64,000 nt of DNA from Candidatus Nitrosopumilus sp. (GCA_013215285.1 JABSRD010000007.1:1-64000), one strand, 5' to 3'. Numbered from the stretch's first letter, positions 51,939 through 59,917 are shown. Numbers and translations: made by a program. Notes: generated from the sequence alone by a model not told the origin.

Positions 51939-52460
51939 ATGTCTCAAACAACAGAATCCCCAATGCGAAAAATATCTTTAGAGAAGATAGTTATGAACAT
52001 GGGTGTAGGTAAATCTGGCGATGCAATTGAAATTGCAAAGAACGCATTACATCAAATTGCAGGAAAAAAACCATCATCACGTAATGCACGAGAAACACAA
52101 AGAGATTGGGGAATAAGAAAAGGTGAAGCAATCGGTGCAGCAGTAACTATTAGAGGTGAAGATGCAGTGGCACTAGCAAAAAGATTGTTTGAAGCAAAAG
52201 GAAATATCGTTAAAGGTAAATCATTTGATAATTTTGGAAATTATTCATTTGGAATTAATGAACACATCGACATTCCAGGAGTAAAGTATGATCCACACAT
52301 CGGAATTTTAGGTCTTGGAATTTCAATGACATTAGCTAGACCAGGTTTTGGAATTAGAAAAAGAAGTAAACACAAAGTGAGTATTGGAAAAGCACATACA
52401 ATTTCAAGTCAAGAAGCAAAGGATTATCTAGTAAAAGAGTTTGGAGTGACAGTAGAATAA
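51939..52460 (+). CDS. rpl5: 50S ribosomal protein L5 (uL5)
   Basis: The 173-residue L5 has EKIVMNMGVGKSGDAIEIAK, a 5S-rRNA-binding loop, and DIPGVKYDPHIGILGLGISM. An internal ATG at 51963 (MRKISLEK) is a possible shorter start. Its stop overlaps the S14 start by one nt. Confidence 0.95.
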   Translation: MSQTTESPMRKISLEKIVMNMGVGKSGDAIEIAKNALHQIAGKKPSSRNARETQRDWGIRKGEAIGAAVTIRGEDAVALAKRLFEAKGNIVKGKSFDNFGNYSFGINEHIDIPGVKYDPHIGILGLGISMTLARPGFGIRKRSKHKVSIGKAHTISSQEAKDYLVKEFGVTVE

Positions 52461-52639
52461 TGCCTAAAGATAGATCATACGAATTTACTGGAAGAAAGAA
52501 ACATGACTTTGGTAGAGGATCAAGATGGTGTAAAAGATGCGGAGATTATACAGCAGTTATTCAAAAATATGATTTAATGTTATGCAGACGATGTTTTAGA
52601 GAAGTTGCAGTGTCTTTGGGGTTTAGGAAAAATCGGTGA
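52460..52639 (+). CDS. rps14: 30S ribosomal protein S14 (uS14), zinc-binding
   Basis: The 59-residue S14 has GRGSRWCKRCGDYTAVIQK then LMLCRRCFREVA, giving two CxxC pairs (zinc form). It ends SLGFRKNR, a strong S14 C-terminus. It is too short for many length cutoffs but is clearly real between L5 and S8. Confidence 0.95.
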   Translation: MPKDRSYEFTGRKKHDFGRGSRWCKRCGDYTAVIQKYDLMLCRRCFREVAVSLGFRKNR

Positions 52640-52643
52640 TATT

Positions 52644-53036
52644 ATGCCTTCAACTAATGTTTTAGCAAATCTGTTTGTTACACTATACAATAACGAAGCA
52701 CGAAGAAATACATCATGTATAGTACTCCCAACTTCAAAACTAGGAATTGAAGTTCTAAAAACACTTCAAAAAGATGGCTATGTGGGTGAATTTGAGCATA
52801 TTGATGATAAAAGAGGCGGAAAATGGAAAATAAAGCTATTAGCAAAAATTACAAAATGTGGAGCAATTTCTCCAAGATTCAAAGTAAAAAATGACGAGTT
52901 TAACAGTTGGGAGCAACAATATCTACCAGCATATGATAGAGGAATGCTTCTAGTTACAACAAATCAAGGCGTAATGTCTCACCATGAAGCAACAGAAAAA
53001 GGAATTGGAGGATTTTTGATAGGATATGTCTACTGA
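52644..53036 (+). CDS. rps8: 30S ribosomal protein S8 (uS8)
   Basis: From the ATG at 52644 (MPSTNVLANLFVTLYNNEAR) the protein has 130 residues and the C-terminal signature TTNQGVMSHHEATEKGIGGF. An open frame 13 codons longer overlaps S14 and is less likely. It overlaps L6 by 11 nt. Confidence 0.95.
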   Translation: MPSTNVLANLFVTLYNNEARRNTSCIVLPTSKLGIEVLKTLQKDGYVGEFEHIDDKRGGKWKIKLLAKITKCGAISPRFKVKNDEFNSWEQQYLPAYDRGMLLVTTNQGVMSHHEATEKGIGGFLIGYVY

Positions 53037-53583
53037 GCAACTCGAAAAATTTCAAGACGAAGTAGAAATTCCAGAAGGGGTTACAGTTACACAAACAAAA
53101 CACATGTTATCGTTTGTTGGTCCATTAGGTAAGACATACAAAAGTTTTAGAAGAATTCCAGTGGATATAGAAATTAAAGATAACAAAGTGATTCTAAAGT
53201 CAAAAGAGTACAAAAAAAAGGACTATGCAATTTTACATACTGCAAAATCCATCATTAGAAATATTTGTGAAGGTCTAATTATCGGGTATTCAATTAAAAT
53301 GAAAGTTGTATATGCACACTTTCCAATTACAGTAAAAATTGAAGGGAAAACAATCATAATTGAGAATTTTCAAGGAGAACGGGCACCAAGAAAAACACAC
53401 ATTGTCGGAAACACCAAAGTTATTCCAAAAGGTGATGACGTACTTCTTACTGGAGAAGTTTGGACAGATATTACACAAACTGCTGCCAACATTGAATTAA
53501 AGACCAAGGTGAAAAACAAAGATCACAGAGTATTCTTAGATGGTATCTATGGATATGAAAAGAAAAAAGGCATAGACAAGTAA
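53026..53583 (+). CDS. rpl6: 50S ribosomal protein L6 (uL6)
   Basis: The 185-residue L6 has two repeated domains, PEGVTVTQTKHMLSFVGPLG and the C-terminal VKIEGKTIIIENFQGERAPR. It is the last ribosomal gene of the cluster; the usual archaeal continuation (L32e, L19e, L18, S5, L30, L15, secY) is absent. Confidence 0.95.
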   Translation: MSTEQLEKFQDEVEIPEGVTVTQTKHMLSFVGPLGKTYKSFRRIPVDIEIKDNKVILKSKEYKKKDYAILHTAKSIIRNICEGLIIGYSIKMKVVYAHFPITVKIEGKTIIIENFQGERAPRKTHIVGNTKVIPKGDDVLLTGEVWTDITQTAANIELKTKVKNKDHRVFLDGIYGYEKKKGIDK

Positions 53584-53595
53584 ATTTTTAATTCT

Positions 53596-53881
53596 ATGAC
53601 TCTTGATCCTGAATTTACAAAACAAACAACTAATCTAATTGAGCAAACTTTAGAATTATACAAATCATCTGGTGCATCACCAAGAATTGGGGAAACATGG
53701 GACTGCAAATGTTGGAGATTTTTTGTGTGGTTTTTTTGTAGGTGAAATGGTAGGTTCTGCACTTAGTGCTTTTCAAATTGTTCATCAAAGAGAACCAACA
53801 GCGGATGAACATTTAGAAATTATTGAATTAGTTGAAAGTCATTCAAATGAAATCAAAGAATTTTTTGCCAAATTTAACTAA
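53596..53881 (+). pseudogene. small conserved-looking protein broken by a G-run frameshift
   Basis: The first frame encodes MTLDPEFTKQTTNLIEQTLE and LYKSSGASPRIG, then stops soon after a run of four Gs at 53689-53692. Removing one G joins it to the frame KHGTANVGDFLCGFFVGEMV ... EIKEFFAKFN, a coherent 94-residue helical protein. The interval length is 3n+1, consistent with one inserted base. It lies 12 nt after rpl6. A sequencing error is as likely as true inactivation; function is unknown. Confidence 0.6.
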
Positions 53882-53953
53882 AAAATTATCATTCAAGTGC
53901 TTAATTTTCAGAGTCGTAAGAATTAAATCACTTTTACCAAGGTACAAACTTGT

Positions 53954-54027
53954 GCCGCCCTAGCTCAGCGTGGTAGAGCATCCGGCTGTTAACCGGATGG
54001 TCGCCAGTTCAAGTCTGGCGGGCGGCG
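53954..54027 (+). tRNA. tRNA-Asn (GTT)
   Basis: The 74-nt cloverleaf has acceptor GCCGCCC/GGGCGGC with discriminator G, a D arm with GCTC/GAGC, an anticodon stem TCCGG/CCGGA around loop CTGTTAA (anticodon GTT), and a T arm GCCAG/CTGGC with TTCAAGT. CCA is not encoded. No intron is present. Confidence 0.95.
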
Positions 54028-54031
54028 CTTA

Positions 54032-54053
54032 TTTCTAAACTCGAGTTTAGAAA
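54032..54053. repeat. 22-bp palindrome, copy 1
   Basis: A perfect palindrome with left arm TTTCTAAACTC and right arm GAGTTTAGAAA, followed by CATT. It begins 5 nt after the tRNA. Same element as at 54102, 54837 and 57174. Confidence 0.8.
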
Positions 54054-54101
54054 CATTGGTTTTTGAGATATACAAGTTATTACTAATCACAATTAATTAT
54101 A

Positions 54102-54123
54102 TTTCTAAATTCGAATTTAGAAA
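54102..54123. repeat. 22-bp palindrome, copy 2
   Basis: Left arm TTTCTAAATTC, right arm GAATTTAGAAA, perfect palindrome, then CATT. It lies 92 nt upstream of the 54215 zinc-ribbon gene. Confidence 0.8.
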
Positions 54124-54214
54124 CATTGATCGGTTAATACTAGTTAGTGTACACTATTAGACAACATAGATCTAATAGATGATCGCATATCTAGAATAGT
54201 GCAGGGGGATTACA

Positions 54215-54463
54215 TTGGCCAGAACTAGAAGGGCTAACAGGTATTGTGTGGATTGTGGTGCAAGACTGGTATATTATCCAAGATTATCTAATCCAAAGGC
54301 GCCAAATGAACATAGAGTACTAGTTTATGCATGTCCAGATTGTACTGATGACTTTGAAAAACCAAAAATGTTTTCAATTAGACGTAATCAAGTTACAGAT
54401 CCATTAGAAACAGTAGAAATAGAAATCACGCAGTTACAGAAGAAAGTAATAACTGCAAAATAA
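54215..54463 (+). CDS. 82-aa zinc-ribbon protein
   Basis: The protein has a basic start (ARTRRANRYCVDCGARLVYY) and a second knuckle (CPDC), giving a CxxC-x28-CxxC zinc ribbon, then a polar tail. TTG start at 54215. It resembles archaeal small ribbon proteins tied to translation or transcription, but none is named here. A small membrane protein gene follows 11 nt later. Confidence 0.65.
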   Translation: MARTRRANRYCVDCGARLVYYPRLSNPKAPNEHRVLVYACPDCTDDFEKPKMFSIRRNQVTDPLETVEIEITQLQKKVITAK

Positions 54464-54474
54464 TTGTAAACAAC

Positions 54475-54795
54475 ATGTCATATCCAGAAAAACAAAGAAG
54501 TAATTGGTGGTATCTTGCACCAATTATTGCAGGAGTGATTGGTGGAATAATTGCATATTTTGTATTGAGAAATGATGATCCTGTTAAAGGTAAAACTTGC
54601 ATATGTATTTCGATTACTATAGGATTTGGATTTATTGGTGGAATAATATCGTATTTTATCTTAAGAAAAGATAATCAATCGAGAGCAAAATTATTTCTAT
54701 ATGCAGGCATTATTCTTGGAATTTTAGGAATTGTTCTAGGATTAATTGTGGGACCAACAGATGTTTTGGATCCAGGCTTTAATGTAAACGTCTAG
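54475..54795 (+). CDS. 106-aa three-pass membrane protein
   Basis: Three hydrophobic segments (residues about 13-31, 42-62 and 74-92) have repeated GGIIAYFVLR and GGIISYFILR motifs, so the first two helices look duplicated. Positively charged short loops follow them. Topology and function are unknown. ATG start. Confidence 0.6.
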   Translation: MSYPEKQRSNWWYLAPIIAGVIGGIIAYFVLRNDDPVKGKTCICISITIGFGFIGGIISYFILRKDNQSRAKLFLYAGIILGILGIVLGLIVGPTDVLDPGFNVNV

Positions 54796-54836
54796 TGAAT
54801 GTTTTGAATTTGTTTTACAAGTAGAGATTTCCATTA

Positions 54837-54858
54837 TTTCTAAATTCGAATTTAGAAA
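54837..54858. repeat. 22-bp palindrome, copy 3
   Basis: Identical to copy 2 over all 22 bases and followed by CATT. It lies 30 nt upstream of the ATG at 54889, overlapping the expected promoter of that gene. Confidence 0.8.
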
Positions 54859-54888
54859 CATTATAAATTTAGACTAGTAAGCATATTG

Positions 54889-55374
54889 ATGGAGTCATAT
54901 AGGACTAGTTTGAATTGTTTAATCATGAGTGCGTCTAGAATGCAAGATAATGTTGCGAGATGGTTGACTCATGAAAGTATGTCTTTTGAAGGAGTAAAAT
55001 CATCTGAAAATTTATTTCAAGTTTTAGTAAAGCATGCAAGACAATATGGAATTCCAGTGGATATTTTTGAGCCAAAATCACAACCAGGAGTACTAGTAAT
55101 TGGAGCTAAAGTGATTATGAAGAATAGTCAGATTTCACGATATTTGGGATTTAATGAAGAAGAGAAAGAAAAATTTGAACAAAAAGTAACTAATTTTTGT
55201 AACTCAATTCAAGTTATCAGTAAAATTATTACAGAGGATGGAAAACAAAAAGTTGGAGTGTATGTGGTGTTAGATGACAAAGAAAACATCAATCAACAGA
55301 CAGTTTTTGATGCATTGGATAGAGTATCAGAAATGCATGAAAAAACATCCAGGTTTTTGTTAAAAACGTTTTAA
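54889..55374 (+). CDS. 161-aa hypothetical protein
   Basis: An alpha/beta protein starting MESYRTSLNCLIMSASRM with VLVIGAKVIMKNSQISRYLG in the middle and an acidic C-terminal helix. It is loosely like archaeal DUF2299-type proteins, but this is uncertain. ATG at 54889 (a TTG precedes at 54886). A palindrome sits at the promoter position. Confidence 0.55.
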   Translation: MESYRTSLNCLIMSASRMQDNVARWLTHESMSFEGVKSSENLFQVLVKHARQYGIPVDIFEPKSQPGVLVIGAKVIMKNSQISRYLGFNEEEKEKFEQKVTNFCNSIQVISKIITEDGKQKVGVYVVLDDKENINQQTVFDALDRVSEMHEKTSRFLLKTF

Positions 55375-55435
55375 AAAAATAGACGATTTATCAGTTCTAC
55401 GCGGGCCTTATATCGAAAATACACCATTCTAAGAT

Positions 55436-55582
55436 ATGAAACAGAAAACAACAAAATCAAGAGAACTAACCATTTCCTCAGCAGAGCTGTCAAGATTTGG
55501 TATGGGTGTTATGAGCAGAGCTCTAAAAGTAGTGAATGCCGCAAAAAAAGGCAAGATTACAATTAAACTCGAAAAGCAATAA
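55436..55582 (+). CDS. 48-aa basic mini-protein
   Basis: The frame encodes MKQKTTKSRELTISSAELSR, FGMGVMSRALKVVNAAKKGK and ITIKLEKQ, a basic helix-rich protein. A GGGGGT/ACCCCC hairpin lies 18 nt after its stop. Function is unknown. Confidence 0.55.
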   Translation: MKQKTTKSRELTISSAELSRFGMGVMSRALKVVNAAKKGKITIKLEKQ

Positions 55583-55600
55583 ACCCAAGTTTATCATTTT

Positions 55601-55618
55601 GGGGGTCAAAACACCCCC
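55601..55618 (+). terminator. GGGGGT/ACCCCC hairpin
   Basis: Stem GGGGGT (55601-55606), loop CAAAAC, stem ACCCCC (55613-55618), followed by CTATTTT. It is a strong G/C stem in an AT-rich genome, 18 nt after the 48-aa gene; terminator or 3' stabiliser are possible roles. Confidence 0.45.
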
Positions 55619-55688
55619 CTATTTTAGAAAAATGTGTGTCCAAGAACACATACAGAAGATAAAATGATAATTCACCACACATGAAAAC

Positions 55689-55814
55689 ATGATGACTGAA
55701 GGATTTCAAATAGTCAATGATGTGTTTGCGCAATTTAGAGAAACATTATCAGGGTTATTTTTACAAGTAGTTGCTCTGATCAATCCAATAGTTGAAAATG
55801 TACTAAAATCGTGA
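55689..55814 (+). CDS. 41-aa amphipathic/hydrophobic mini-protein
   Basis: The frame encodes MMTEGFQIVNDVFAQFRETL then SGLFLQVVALINPIVENVLK, probably one amphipathic and one hydrophobic helix. It lies in a hairpin-rich, gene-poor stretch; coding is uncertain. An ATGTGT/ACACAT hairpin lies about 45 nt upstream. Confidence 0.4.
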   Translation: MMTEGFQIVNDVFAQFRETLSGLFLQVVALINPIVENVLKS

Positions 55815-56248
55815 TTTTCCTGAATTATGCCTAAGTGTTAAACCCCCCTCTTAATTTTACTCATAGAGGCACAATACCATTTTATCAAAAACAGGTAAAA
55901 AGTGGGGGGGATGAACACTTGTGCCTAGCTGTGAAAAGCAAGTATCAAACCACCAAGATGTACCAGCTAAACATGCATGATCTTTAATTCCTAGGCGTAA
56001 AAGCTAAACCCCTTTATTTTACACTAATTTTGGGAAAAATTTCAGAAATTTGGCAGAAAATTTACCATAAATTGACCAAAATGGAATCATCAATCAAGGC
56101 GAATTTCCGACCATTTTATGTCGTAATTAATGGTGATAATATCAGAGTTTAGGCCCTACCCCTCTCTCAATTGTGCTATTTTGCACCGGGCCTAAACACT
56201 TTTTTCAATCTGCGTTGCAACTATATACCAAAATAATTCAGAAATTTT
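55815..56248. other. 434-nt hairpin-bearing intergenic region
   Basis: No convincing protein frame. It contains C-runs (AAACCCCCCTC, AAACCCCTTT), a G-run (GGGGGGG near 55905), and a nested hairpin. In the hairpin TTTAGGCCC (56148-56156) pairs with GGGCCTAAA (56188-56196), and inside it GTGC (56173-56176) pairs with GCAC (56183-56186). The hairpin ends 52 nt before the next gene and could be a leader element or part of an untranslated RNA. Confidence 0.45.
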
Positions 56249-56734
56249 ATGGCACGAATTGGCATCATAATTGTAATTGCTGCAGTAATAGTTTCAATGG
56301 GGGCTGCGATGTACATGTATGCAGAATACCAAACAAACTACATCACAGCAGTTGCAGGTGAAACAGTTACTGTTGGACCAGTAGAGTATACCATAACATT
56401 TGAGGGAACACATGAAGGTGACAAGAAAACTATACCTGAAAATACATTTGTAATGATTGGAATTGTTGCAAAAAATATTGCTGATGAAAAAACAATGATT
56501 TCAGGGGGACAATTCTACTTTGTTGATGAAAAAGAGCAAAAACACAAGGCAGTTTATGGTGAATTTTCATCAAAAGACTTGCGATTGGAATGGTTAGAAC
56601 CAAACAAACCAATTGAAAAAACAACACAGTTTGATATTCTATTTGATGAAGAAAAACAATACAAAATAATCATAAGACCGCAAAAAGAACAATCAACTGT
56701 TGATACAGCTGTAATTTGCATTACAAATTGTTGA
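56249..56734 (+). CDS. membrane-anchored DUF4352-like extracellular domain protein
   Basis: The 161-residue protein has an N-terminal anchor (IIIVIAAVIVSMGAAMYMY) and a beta-sandwich exterior domain with TVGPVEYTITFEGTHEG, VMIGIVAKNIADEKTMIS and QFYFVDEKEQKHKAVYG, as in DUF4352/TRF2-like domains. CITNC ends the protein, a possible disulfide. ATG at 56249. Function is unknown; binding or envelope stress roles are common for such domains. Confidence 0.65.
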   Translation: MARIGIIIVIAAVIVSMGAAMYMYAEYQTNYITAVAGETVTVGPVEYTITFEGTHEGDKKTIPENTFVMIGIVAKNIADEKTMISGGQFYFVDEKEQKHKAVYGEFSSKDLRLEWLEPNKPIEKTTQFDILFDEEKQYKIIIRPQKEQSTVDTAVICITNC

Positions 56735-56836
56735 TCGTTAATTTTACAAAATCAAAAAAAGTGTCAAATTATACTATTGTTAGCGTAGTATTGTGTGACT
56801 TTTACCATATAACACCGATTACTTTAGGAAAAAGTT

Positions 56837-57124
56837 ATGGTAGCATCTAAAGCCAATAGGGCAACAGCAGCTAAAAAAGCAGCAAGAACTCGAAAGAGAA
56901 ATGCAGCTAATAAAGCAGCAGAAGCCACAAAAGCAGCAGCAGCTCGTAAAAGAAAAGCAGCAGCAACTCGTAGGAAAAATGCCGGTAAAAGAGCAGCTCC
57001 AAAAAGAAAGGCAGCAACTAAGAGAAGAACTGCAGCTAAAAGAAAAGCAGCTCCAAAGAGAAAGGCAGCAACTAAACGCAGAGCCGCTCCAAAGAGAAAG
57101 GCAGCAACTAAACGTCGTCGTTAA
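56837..57124 (+). CDS. Lys/Ala/Arg-rich histone H1-like protein
   Basis: The 95-residue protein is almost only Ala, Lys and Arg with repeats of APKRKAATKRR (three full copies at the C-terminus). Such sequence is typical of H1-tail-like DNA-binding proteins in bacteria and archaea. It probably compacts DNA or RNA non-specifically. ATG start. The repeats make the DNA internally repetitive, from about 56990 to 57120. Confidence 0.75.
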   Translation: MVASKANRATAAKKAARTRKRNAANKAAEATKAAAARKRKAAATRRKNAGKRAAPKRKAATKRRTAAKRKAAPKRKAATKRRAAPKRKAATKRRR

Positions 57125-57173
57125 GCCTGTCTATGCACCCTTTTTTCTAATTCGACACTCTCAATATATTATA

Positions 57174-57195
57174 TTTCAAAACTCGAGTTTAGAAA
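57174..57195. repeat. 22-bp palindrome, copy 4
   Basis: Left arm TTTCAAAACTC, right arm GAGTTTAGAAA, so one mismatch from a perfect palindrome, followed by CATT as in the other copies. It lies in the convergent gap between the H1-like and PPOX genes, which argues against a purely promoter role. Confidence 0.75.
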
Positions 57196-57207
57196 CATTC
57201 TAAATTG

Positions 57208-57612
57208 CTACTCTTGAATTTTTAATTCAGGTAAAACAAAAACTTTGATTGGTTTTATTTTTAGAATAATTCTTTTTTCATCATCACGTTTGAAAGGATA
57301 GTGTTCTCGCCCCATGTATTGTTGTGTAAGTTTATCAGCATGTAAATAATTATAATCAGGAATTAGTTCCTCAACAGTTCCACGAATTGTGGTCATGTCA
57401 AGAGGGTTATCTTTTGATACAACAGATACTGCAACACGCGGATCACGTAAAATATTTTTGTGTTTTATTCTACCTTCTGCAGTATTTATCAAAATATATC
57501 CATCTTCATAGTTTGCCCAAACCGGGGATACTTGTGGAGACCCGTCACTCATTACAGTTGCAATGAAAACAAGGTTTTTTTTAGAAAATAATTTTTCCGC
57601 TTTTTCATTCAT
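57208..57612 (-). CDS. PPOX-class F420-dependent oxidoreductase
   Basis: The 134-residue split-barrel flavin/F420-binding protein begins NLVFIATVMSDGSPQVSPVW and has INTAEGRIKHKNILRDPRVA, the conserved loop of the pyridoxamine-phosphate-oxidase-like family. Ammonia-oxidising archaea make F420, which fits. Substrate unknown. Its start overlaps the ArsR stop by one nt, so the two genes form an operon. Confidence 0.88.
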   Translation of the reverse strand: MNEKAEKLFSKKNLVFIATVMSDGSPQVSPVWANYEDGYILINTAEGRIKHKNILRDPRVAVSVVSKDNPLDMTTIRGTVEELIPDYNYLHADKLTQQYMGREHYPFKRDDEKRIILKIKPIKVFVLPELKIQE

Positions 57613-58115
57613 TATTTTTTGCCAGAATTTTCAAGCACACTAGTCATCGCTCTATTCATTATTTCCATTATCAAGTATTGAGAATATTCTGCAGATTTTT
57701 TGGTCTTAGATTTAGAAGTTTTTGATCCCAATCCTTTGAGAATTTTTTCAATTTTGCTTGAGGTGTTGTCAATTATCTTTGAATATTTTGAATCAAAGTC
57801 CTCAGGAGTTTGAAAACCCAGTAATTTTGTTGAAGTGCTATAGAATTTTGTAATTGCGCCTCTGGATTCTTCAATTCGTACAATCTCGATTAACCCAGAT
57901 ACTTTTAGAATTTCAAGATGGTGACGAACAGTGGTCAATGCTTTTTTGAATCCTGCTTTTTTTAGGGCAGTTGTAATTTGATCAGCAGATAATGATTGGT
58001 GATACAAAATTTCCACAACTTTAGCACGTGAAGGGTCTTCAATTGCACGTGCGTGTTCAATACTTGTCGTAACGGTACGATTTACTTTAATTGGCTTTTC
58101 TAGTAATGTAGACAT
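57612..58115 (-). CDS. ArsR-family winged-helix transcriptional regulator
   Basis: The 167-residue protein has an ArsR-like winged helix: ARAIEDPSRAKVVEILYHQS, LSADQITTALKKAGF, KALTTVRHHLEILKVSGLIE (recognition helix) and the wing IVRIEESRGAITKFY. A long helical C-terminus may dimerise. No cysteine metal site is evident. A GATCT-AAA-AGATC dyad at 58137-58149 lies at the promoter position, a candidate autoregulatory operator. Confidence 0.8.
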   Translation of the reverse strand: MSTLLEKPIKVNRTVTTSIEHARAIEDPSRAKVVEILYHQSLSADQITTALKKAGFKKALTTVRHHLEILKVSGLIEIVRIEESRGAITKFYSTSTKLLGFQTPEDFDSKYSKIIDNTSSKIEKILKGLGSKTSKSKTKKSAEYSQYLIMEIMNRAMTSVLENSGKK

Positions 58116-58465
58116 ACTAAATTTACCTTCAAATCCGATCTAAAAGATCCGCGTATCATATTTTTTTGTCTAATCGCATCAATTTTTTTTTGTTATAATA
58201 AAAGCTAGACCATTACCAAAATGATTGTGACGGATACAAGAAAATAGTAATATAATGAATAAAGTTGATAGCGATACAACTAACATAGTATTGGTAAAAT
58301 AATTATTGTAGCGGTTTCAAAAATATTGTAAAATATCAAAAAATGTAGGATCTGAAAAGATATGTCAGAAAATAGTAGTCCATATGACGATAATTTGCCA
58401 CAGGGTCAAAAATAAAATTCGAGTTAGAGTTAGCTTCTAGTCAACATTAAATACACAATAAAGAA
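58116..58465. other. 350-nt intergenic region with candidate ArsR operator
   Basis: The dyad GATCT-AAA-AGATC (58137-58149) lies 22-34 nt upstream of the ArsR start. The rest is AT-rich with homopolymer T runs; a 17-codon ATG frame at 58361-58414 is too short to support. No RNA gene seen. Confidence 0.5.
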
Positions 58466-59290
58466 TTACAAAGATTTGCCAGATAATTTTTCATATGCTG
58501 TAACATAGCGTTCAGTCATTTTAGAGATAATCTCTTGTGGAATTTCTGGTGCAACTGGTTCATTACCTGCATCACGTGTATCATCAAATTGTTTTTGGTA
58601 ACCATTGGCAGTTAACCAATCACGTAATAGTTGTTTATCATATGCTTCCTGTATTTTTCCGATTTCAAATGTGTCTTTTGGCCATAACCGATATTCATCA
58701 GGACCAATTGAATCGCCTAAAGTTATTTGTCCATCAAGTAATCCAAATTCTAATTTCAAATCAGCCAAAATAAAACCAACATCATTAGCAATGCTAGCCA
58801 TCTTTTTGTAAATATCTATAGAAGTTTTTTCTAACCAGTTGTATTGTTCCTCAGTTACTAGGTTCATGTCCAATGCTTTTGTTTTATCAATTGGAATGTC
58901 ATGCTCAGATTTAGTAGTAGGATCAAATAGTGGTTCAGGTAGTTTTGCAGCTAACGTAGTATCAGTTCCATCAGGCACGTTAACTTCACCTTTTTCCCAA
59001 CGACTCACCAAACTTCCATAAAAATAACCTCTAACGACGCATTCTATTGGAAGCATTTTCATTTTTTTTACAACAATCTCAGTATCAGATTCTCTACGAA
59101 TGAAATGGTTTGGAATATCTAATTTGTTAAACCAAAATTCTGCAAATTTACATAAAACTTCCCCTTTTTGTGGAATGTCTTGATTAAATTTTACATCATA
59201 TGCTGAAACTCTATCAGAAAATTTGAAGAGAATCGTATTTTCATCGATATTATAGAGGTCTTTTACCTTTCCACTAGTAAGAAACTTCAA
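58466..59290 (-). CDS. purC: phosphoribosylaminoimidazole-succinocarboxamide synthase PurC
   Basis: PurC joins CAIR and aspartate with ATP to give SAICAR. The [20 protein letters not shown] start, [17 protein letters not shown] region and [20 protein letters not shown] motif are diagnostic. At 274 residues it is the longer yeast/archaeal-like form. ATG start. Confidence 0.95.
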   Translation of the reverse strand: MKFLTSGKVKDLYNIDENTILFKFSDRVSAYDVKFNQDIPQKGEVLCKFAEFWFNKLDIPNHFIRRESDTEIVVKKMKMLPIECVVRGYFYGSLVSRWEKGEVNVPDGTDTTLAAKLPEPLFDPTTKSEHDIPIDKTKALDMNLVTEEQYNWLEKTSIDIYKKMASIANDVGFILADLKLEFGLLDGQITLGDSIGPDEYRLWPKDTFEIGKIQEAYDKQLLRDWLTANGYQKQFDDTRDAGNEPVAPEIPQEIISKMTERYVTAYEKLSGKSL

Positions 59291-59601
59291 GCATTCACAC
59301 TTGATTTTGTTGTGATTTAACTGATAGTAAAAAGGTCATGAAGTCAGCATGCCAAGTTTCTTAGGCTTGAAAAAAGAACCAATCGACCGAAGAAGTTAAT
59401 AGATCGCAAATGTCATAATTATTGAAGGTTAGAGATTCCCTGAAAGTGTACACAAAACAGGCACATCTTGATCTTCTTAATTATTAATTCAGCTAAAACT
59501 ATTCTTGCTAAAATAAAGTCTAAATTAGACTCAAAAAGAGTTTAGGATTTCTTTTTTAATAATTGTAAAAATTTACTAAACTACCAACCAATTAAAATTG
59601 A
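59291..59601. other. 311-nt intergenic region
   Basis: No gene is supported. A 16-codon ATG frame near 59349 may be a decayed start. An imperfect hairpin with GACTC-AAAAA-GAG and a following T run near 59526-59560 could end transcription from the left; this is weak. Promoter for purC should be at its left end. Confidence 0.4.
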
Positions 59602-59880
59602 TTACTTTACGTCAACACCATTCCAAAATGCTACCATTCCCTTTATTTTTGTAGCAGCATCATTTGGTTCTGTGTAATACCAAGCACAGTCTTTGTTAGT
59701 TTTTCCGTTAACTGTGATTGAATAATAATTAGCCTTTCCTTTCCAACCACACATAGTAGTTAGTTCAGTTTTTTTATAAAATTCTTCTTTAATTGAATCA
59801 ATTGGAAAATAATGATTTCCTTCAACTACAACTGTATCATCACTTTCAGCAATTACAGTATCATTCCAAATTGCTTGCAT
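59602..59880 (-). CDS. DUF427 family protein
   Basis: The 92-residue protein has the DUF427 pattern: QAIWNDTVIAESDDTVVVEG, HYFPIDSIKEEF, CGWKGKANYYSITVNG and CAWYYTEP with AFWNGV at the end. The beta-tent fold is known but the function is not. ATG start. It lies downstream of purF on the same strand, 37 nt after it. Confidence 0.9.
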   Translation of the reverse strand: MQAIWNDTVIAESDDTVVVEGNHYFPIDSIKEEFYKKTELTTMCGWKGKANYYSITVNGKTNKDCAWYYTEPNDAATKIKGMVAFWNGVDVK

Positions 59881-59917
59881 GTTTAGTAATCCAATTTTAT
59901 CTATTTAAAAAAATTCC

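Noticed and set aside
52605-52643. longer start for rps8
   Set aside because: It would overlap rps14 and add residues not typical of S8.
53954-54027. tRNA as an integration attachment site
   Set aside because: No integrase gene or repeated tRNA 3' end was found downstream, only the palindrome family.
56901-57203. 100-codon Gln-rich frame over the H1-like gene
   Set aside because: A shifted frame of Lys/Ala repeats; the Lys/Ala frame has a better start and family resemblance.
58361-58414. 17-codon ATG frame upstream of purC
   Set aside because: Too short, polar, no promoter or ribosome binding site, no motif.
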